This document shows, in pieces, positions 33,369 through 35,196 of a stretch of 35,196 nt of DNA; position 1 is the first letter of the stretch, and each line of letters starts with the position of its first letter. The position numbers and the translations under genes were made by a program. The DNA is taken from positions 1-35,196 of the forward strand of contig NZ_JAKZAH010000038.1 in NCBI RefSeq assembly GCF_023156245.1. Reading direction: 5' to 3'. The notes below the pieces were generated by a model that saw only the letters and a program-made list of their open reading frames with translations, ran no database searches and was not told where the DNA came from. The DNA is from Marinobacter bryozoorum (GTDB lineage Bacteria > Pseudomonadota > Gammaproteobacteria > Pseudomonadales > Oleiphilaceae).

Positions 33369-34373
33369 ATGCAGCGTTCAGTACATGAGTTATTGACACC
33401 TCGTACCATTGACGTAAAGGAGCTGAGCACCACTCGCGCCAAGGTCACCCTGGAGCCGCTCGAGCGTGGCTTTGGGCATACCCTGGGCAGTGCCCTGCGC
33501 CGGATCCTTTTGTCCTCAATGCCTGGCTGCGCCATCACTGAGGCGCAGATCGACGGTGTTCTGCACGAGTACAGTGCAATTGAGGGTGTTCAGGAAGACG
33601 TCATCGAGATTCTCCTGAATCTCAAGGGCGTTGCCGTCAAGATGGGCGGGCGTGACGAAGCTGAGGTTAGCCTCAGCAAGAAAGGCCCGGGTGTTGTGAC
33701 CGCCGGCGATATCGCGCTGGATCACGACGTTGAAGTGACCAACCCGGACCATGTGATCTGTCACCTGAGTGAAAAGGGTGAACTGAACATGCGTCTGAAG
33801 GTCGTTCGCGGACGTGGTTACGAGCCTGCCGATCAGCGTGGCCTCGACGAAGACGAGACCCGTGCTATCGGACGCCTGCAGCTGGACGCGACCTTCAGTC
33901 CGGTGCGTCGTGTTGCCTACGCGGTTGAAAGTGCCCGTGTTGAGCAGCGCACAGACCTGGACAAGTTGGTTATTGACCTGGAAACCAACGGTACCATTGA
34001 CCCCGAAGAAGCGATTCGTCGGGCCGCTACCGTACTCCAGCAGCAGCTGGCCGTCTTTGTCGATTTCGATCACGAGAAAGAGCCGGAGAACGTAGAGGAA
34101 GAGGAAGAAATCGATCCGATTCTGCTGCGTCCGGTTGATGATCTGGAACTGACGGTCCGTTCAGCGAACTGCCTCAAAGCAGAGAACATTTACTACATCG
34201 GCGATCTTATCCAGCGTACTGAAGTTGAGCTGTTGAAGACGCCTAACCTGGGTAAAAAGTCGCTTACCGAGATCAAGGACGTCCTGGCCTCCCGTGGCCT
34301 GTCCCTGGGTATGCGTCTTGACAACTGGCCGCCGGCAAGCCTCCGTGGTGATGACCGGGTTCTGGGCGGTTGA
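33369..34373 (+). CDS. rpoA: DNA-directed RNA polymerase subunit alpha
   Basis: Alpha dimerises to start RNA polymerase assembly, and its C-terminal domain contacts UP elements and activators. The 334-aa product has the N-terminal dimerisation domain ([20 protein letters not shown]) and an acidic linker ([20 protein letters not shown]). The alphaCTD follows; Arg264 in [13 protein letters not shown] matches E. coli Arg265, which binds UP-element DNA. It starts [16 protein letters not shown] at 33369. Confidence 0.98.
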   Translation: MQRSVHELLTPRTIDVKELSTTRAKVTLEPLERGFGHTLGSALRRILLSSMPGCAITEAQIDGVLHEYSAIEGVQEDVIEILLNLKGVAVKMGGRDEAEVSLSKKGPGVVTAGDIALDHDVEVTNPDHVICHLSEKGELNMRLKVVRGRGYEPADQRGLDEDETRAIGRLQLDATFSPVRRVAYAVESARVEQRTDLDKLVIDLETNGTIDPEEAIRRAATVLQQQLAVFVDFDHEKEPENVEEEEEIDPILLRPVDDLELTVRSANCLKAENIYYIGDLIQRTEVELLKTPNLGKKSLTEIKDVLASRGLSLGMRLDNWPPASLRGDDRVLGG

Positions 34374-34410
34374 TCGCCGTATTGGTAGTTTAAGGTAAGG
34401 AATCAGAGCA

Positions 34411-34806
34411 ATGCGTCATCGTAAGAGTGGTCGTAAGTTCAGCAGGACCAGTGCGCATCGCAAGGCCATGTTCCGTAACATGACTGCGTCACTGGTTGAG
34501 CACGAGCTGATCAAGACAACGCTCCCGAAAGCCAAAGAGCTTCGCCGGGTAGCCGAGCCGTTGATCACACTGTCCAAAAATGATTCGGTAGCCAATCGTC
34601 GCCTGGCGTTTTCACGCCTGCGTGACGATGCAGCCGTCGCCAAGCTGTTTGATGAGCTGGGTCCGCGTTACAGCGAGCGCCCTGGCGGCTATCTCCGTAT
34701 CCTCAAGTGCGGGTTCCGTGCTGGCGACAATGCCCCGATGGCATTTGTCGAGCTGGTCGGTCGTCCGCTGGATGTGGAAGCCGAAGAGATGGACGACGAA
34801 GAATAA
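34411..34806 (+). CDS. rplQ: 50S ribosomal protein L17
   Basis: L17 lies near the exit tunnel. The 131-aa product starts [20 protein letters not shown] and contains the family signature [20 protein letters not shown]. The C-terminus is acidic ([10 protein letters not shown]). A start at 34411 follows AAGGTAAGGAAT. It is the last gene of the alpha operon and is followed by a strong terminator. Confidence 0.97.
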   Translation: MRHRKSGRKFSRTSAHRKAMFRNMTASLVEHELIKTTLPKAKELRRVAEPLITLSKNDSVANRRLAFSRLRDDAAVAKLFDELGPRYSERPGGYLRILKCGFRAGDNAPMAFVELVGRPLDVEAEEMDDEE

Positions 34807-34824
34807 GTTCTTCGTGGTTTACCG

Positions 34825-34860
34825 AAAAAAGCCGGGTACCGAGAGGTACCCGGCTTTTTT
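34825..34860. terminator. Bidirectional terminator after rplQ
   Basis: A 16-bp inverted repeat (34825-34840 with 34845-34860) with a GAGA loop has six A on the left and six T on the right. It can end the alpha operon on the plus strand and the converging hydrolase transcript on the minus strand. Confidence 0.95.
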
Positions 34861-34863
34861 CGT

Positions 34864-35119
34864 TCAGGGGGAGTGAGGCAGTGAAGGTGGCTGGTTTCCG
34901 GCTGCGGTCTCCATGAAGTCCAGTACGGCCCGCTGATACTCCGGTAGCATGAAGGTCCCTCCATGGGGCATATCGGTTCGCAGGAAACGCTTGGGTTGCC
35001 CTGCGGATTCGTAAAGGGCGAGCCCATGGTGAATCGGGATGATTCCGTCCCGGATGCTGTGAATGACCATTACCGGCACGGGGCTGATATCCTTGATGCG
35101 GTCAGTGCCCTCGTATTCA
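34864..35119 (-). pseudogene. Alpha/beta hydrolase, C-terminal remnant cut by an IS end
   Basis: The minus-strand frame holds about 85 residues of the C-terminal part of a serine hydrolase of the alpha/beta fold. Seen are a strand-turn with the catalytic Asp (VMVIHSIRDGIIPIHHGLAL), then KRFLRTDMPHGGTFM with the probable catalytic His. The nucleophile elbow (GxSxG) and everything before it are missing. The open frame continues to a Met at 35172, but those first 17 or so codons come from the 23-bp repeats of the neighbouring IS-like sequence. It ends 4 bases from the bidirectional terminator. The substrate is unknown. If the window ends at a contig break, the rest of the gene may lie beyond the IS. 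Confidence 0.65.
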
Positions 35120-35196
35120 TGCGTATTCCAGACCAAGGTTGCCACTGATTCCAGACGAAGCCTGCCACCCATTCCACGCGAAAGCTGCCACTGATT
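35120..35196. mobile_element. Terminal part of an IS21-family-like insertion sequence
   Basis: The sequence from 35120 starts with TG and consists of consecutive 23-bp repeats up to the window edge. IS21-family elements start with TG, end with CA, and carry several tandem end repeats that bind the transposase. The repeat wording (ATTCCACGCGAAAGCTGCCAC) resembles ends I recall beside istA/istB genes in marine gammaproteobacteria. No transposase gene is within the window. The exact boundary is inferred. Confidence 0.55.
35125..35196. repeat. Three 23-bp tandem repeats plus the start of a fourth
   Basis: The units are 35125-35147, 35148-35170 and 35171-35193, with ATT of a fourth at 35194-35196. 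All begin ATTCCA and contain TGCCAC at the same position, with variation in the middle. Confidence 0.9.

Overview
This window is the core translation and transcription gene block of a gammaproteobacterium. It runs from the 3' end of a 5S rRNA through the tRNA-tufB, secE-nusG, L11/L1, L10/L12-rpoBC, str, S10, spc and alpha blocks. Protein sequences and gene order (birA-coaX-SPOR gene-four tRNAs-tufB-tRNA-Trp-secE) resemble Pseudomonas and especially Marinobacter. That placement is from memory, not a database search. All core genes lie on the plus strand, look intact and are close to the usual family lengths.

Layout: 1-73 is the 5S rRNA tail, followed by a strong terminator. 259-2722 is a tightly overlapping trio: birA (biotin ligase/repressor), coaX (type III pantothenate kinase) and a membrane-anchored SPOR-domain protein. 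2754-4371 is tRNA-Thr(TGT), Tyr(GTA), Gly(TCC), Thr(GGT) and tufB, the same order as the E. coli thrU-tyrU-glyT-thrT-tufB operon. 4447-5472 is tRNA-Trp, secE and nusG. 5573-7918 is rplK, rplA, an L10-type RNA leader, rplJ and rplL. 8162-16529 is rpoB and rpoC. 16696-21010 is the str operon (rpsL, rpsG, fusA, tufA). 21195-31799 is the merged S10-spc run (rpsJ to rpmJ, including secY). 31938-34806 is the alpha operon (rpsM, rpsK, rpsD, rpoA, rplQ), closed by a strong bidirectional terminator. 34864-35119 (minus strand) is the 3' remnant of an alpha/beta hydrolase, cut at about 35120 by what looks like the end of an IS21-type insertion sequence carrying 23-bp tandem repeats.

The genes supply ribosomal proteins, RNA polymerase core subunits, elongation factors, transcription factor NusG and the SecE/SecY translocon subunits. 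Three promoters close to the sigma70 consensus, all with GC-rich discriminators, can be read ahead of rpsL, rpsJ and rpsM, and a weaker candidate lies ahead of the tRNA-tufB unit. The two tuf genes differ at only 4 bases, all in the first 72, and are identical for the remaining 1,125.

I did not find an undescribed system here. The points most worth a second look are regulatory or evolutionary: a 15-bp inverted repeat that contains the whole alpha-operon promoter, the sharp edge of tuf homogenisation, short S10 and alpha leaders, several intercistronic hairpins, and the IS21-like end that truncates the hydrolase. The window starts inside an rRNA gene and ends inside an IS repeat, so it may be a whole contig broken at two multicopy sequences.
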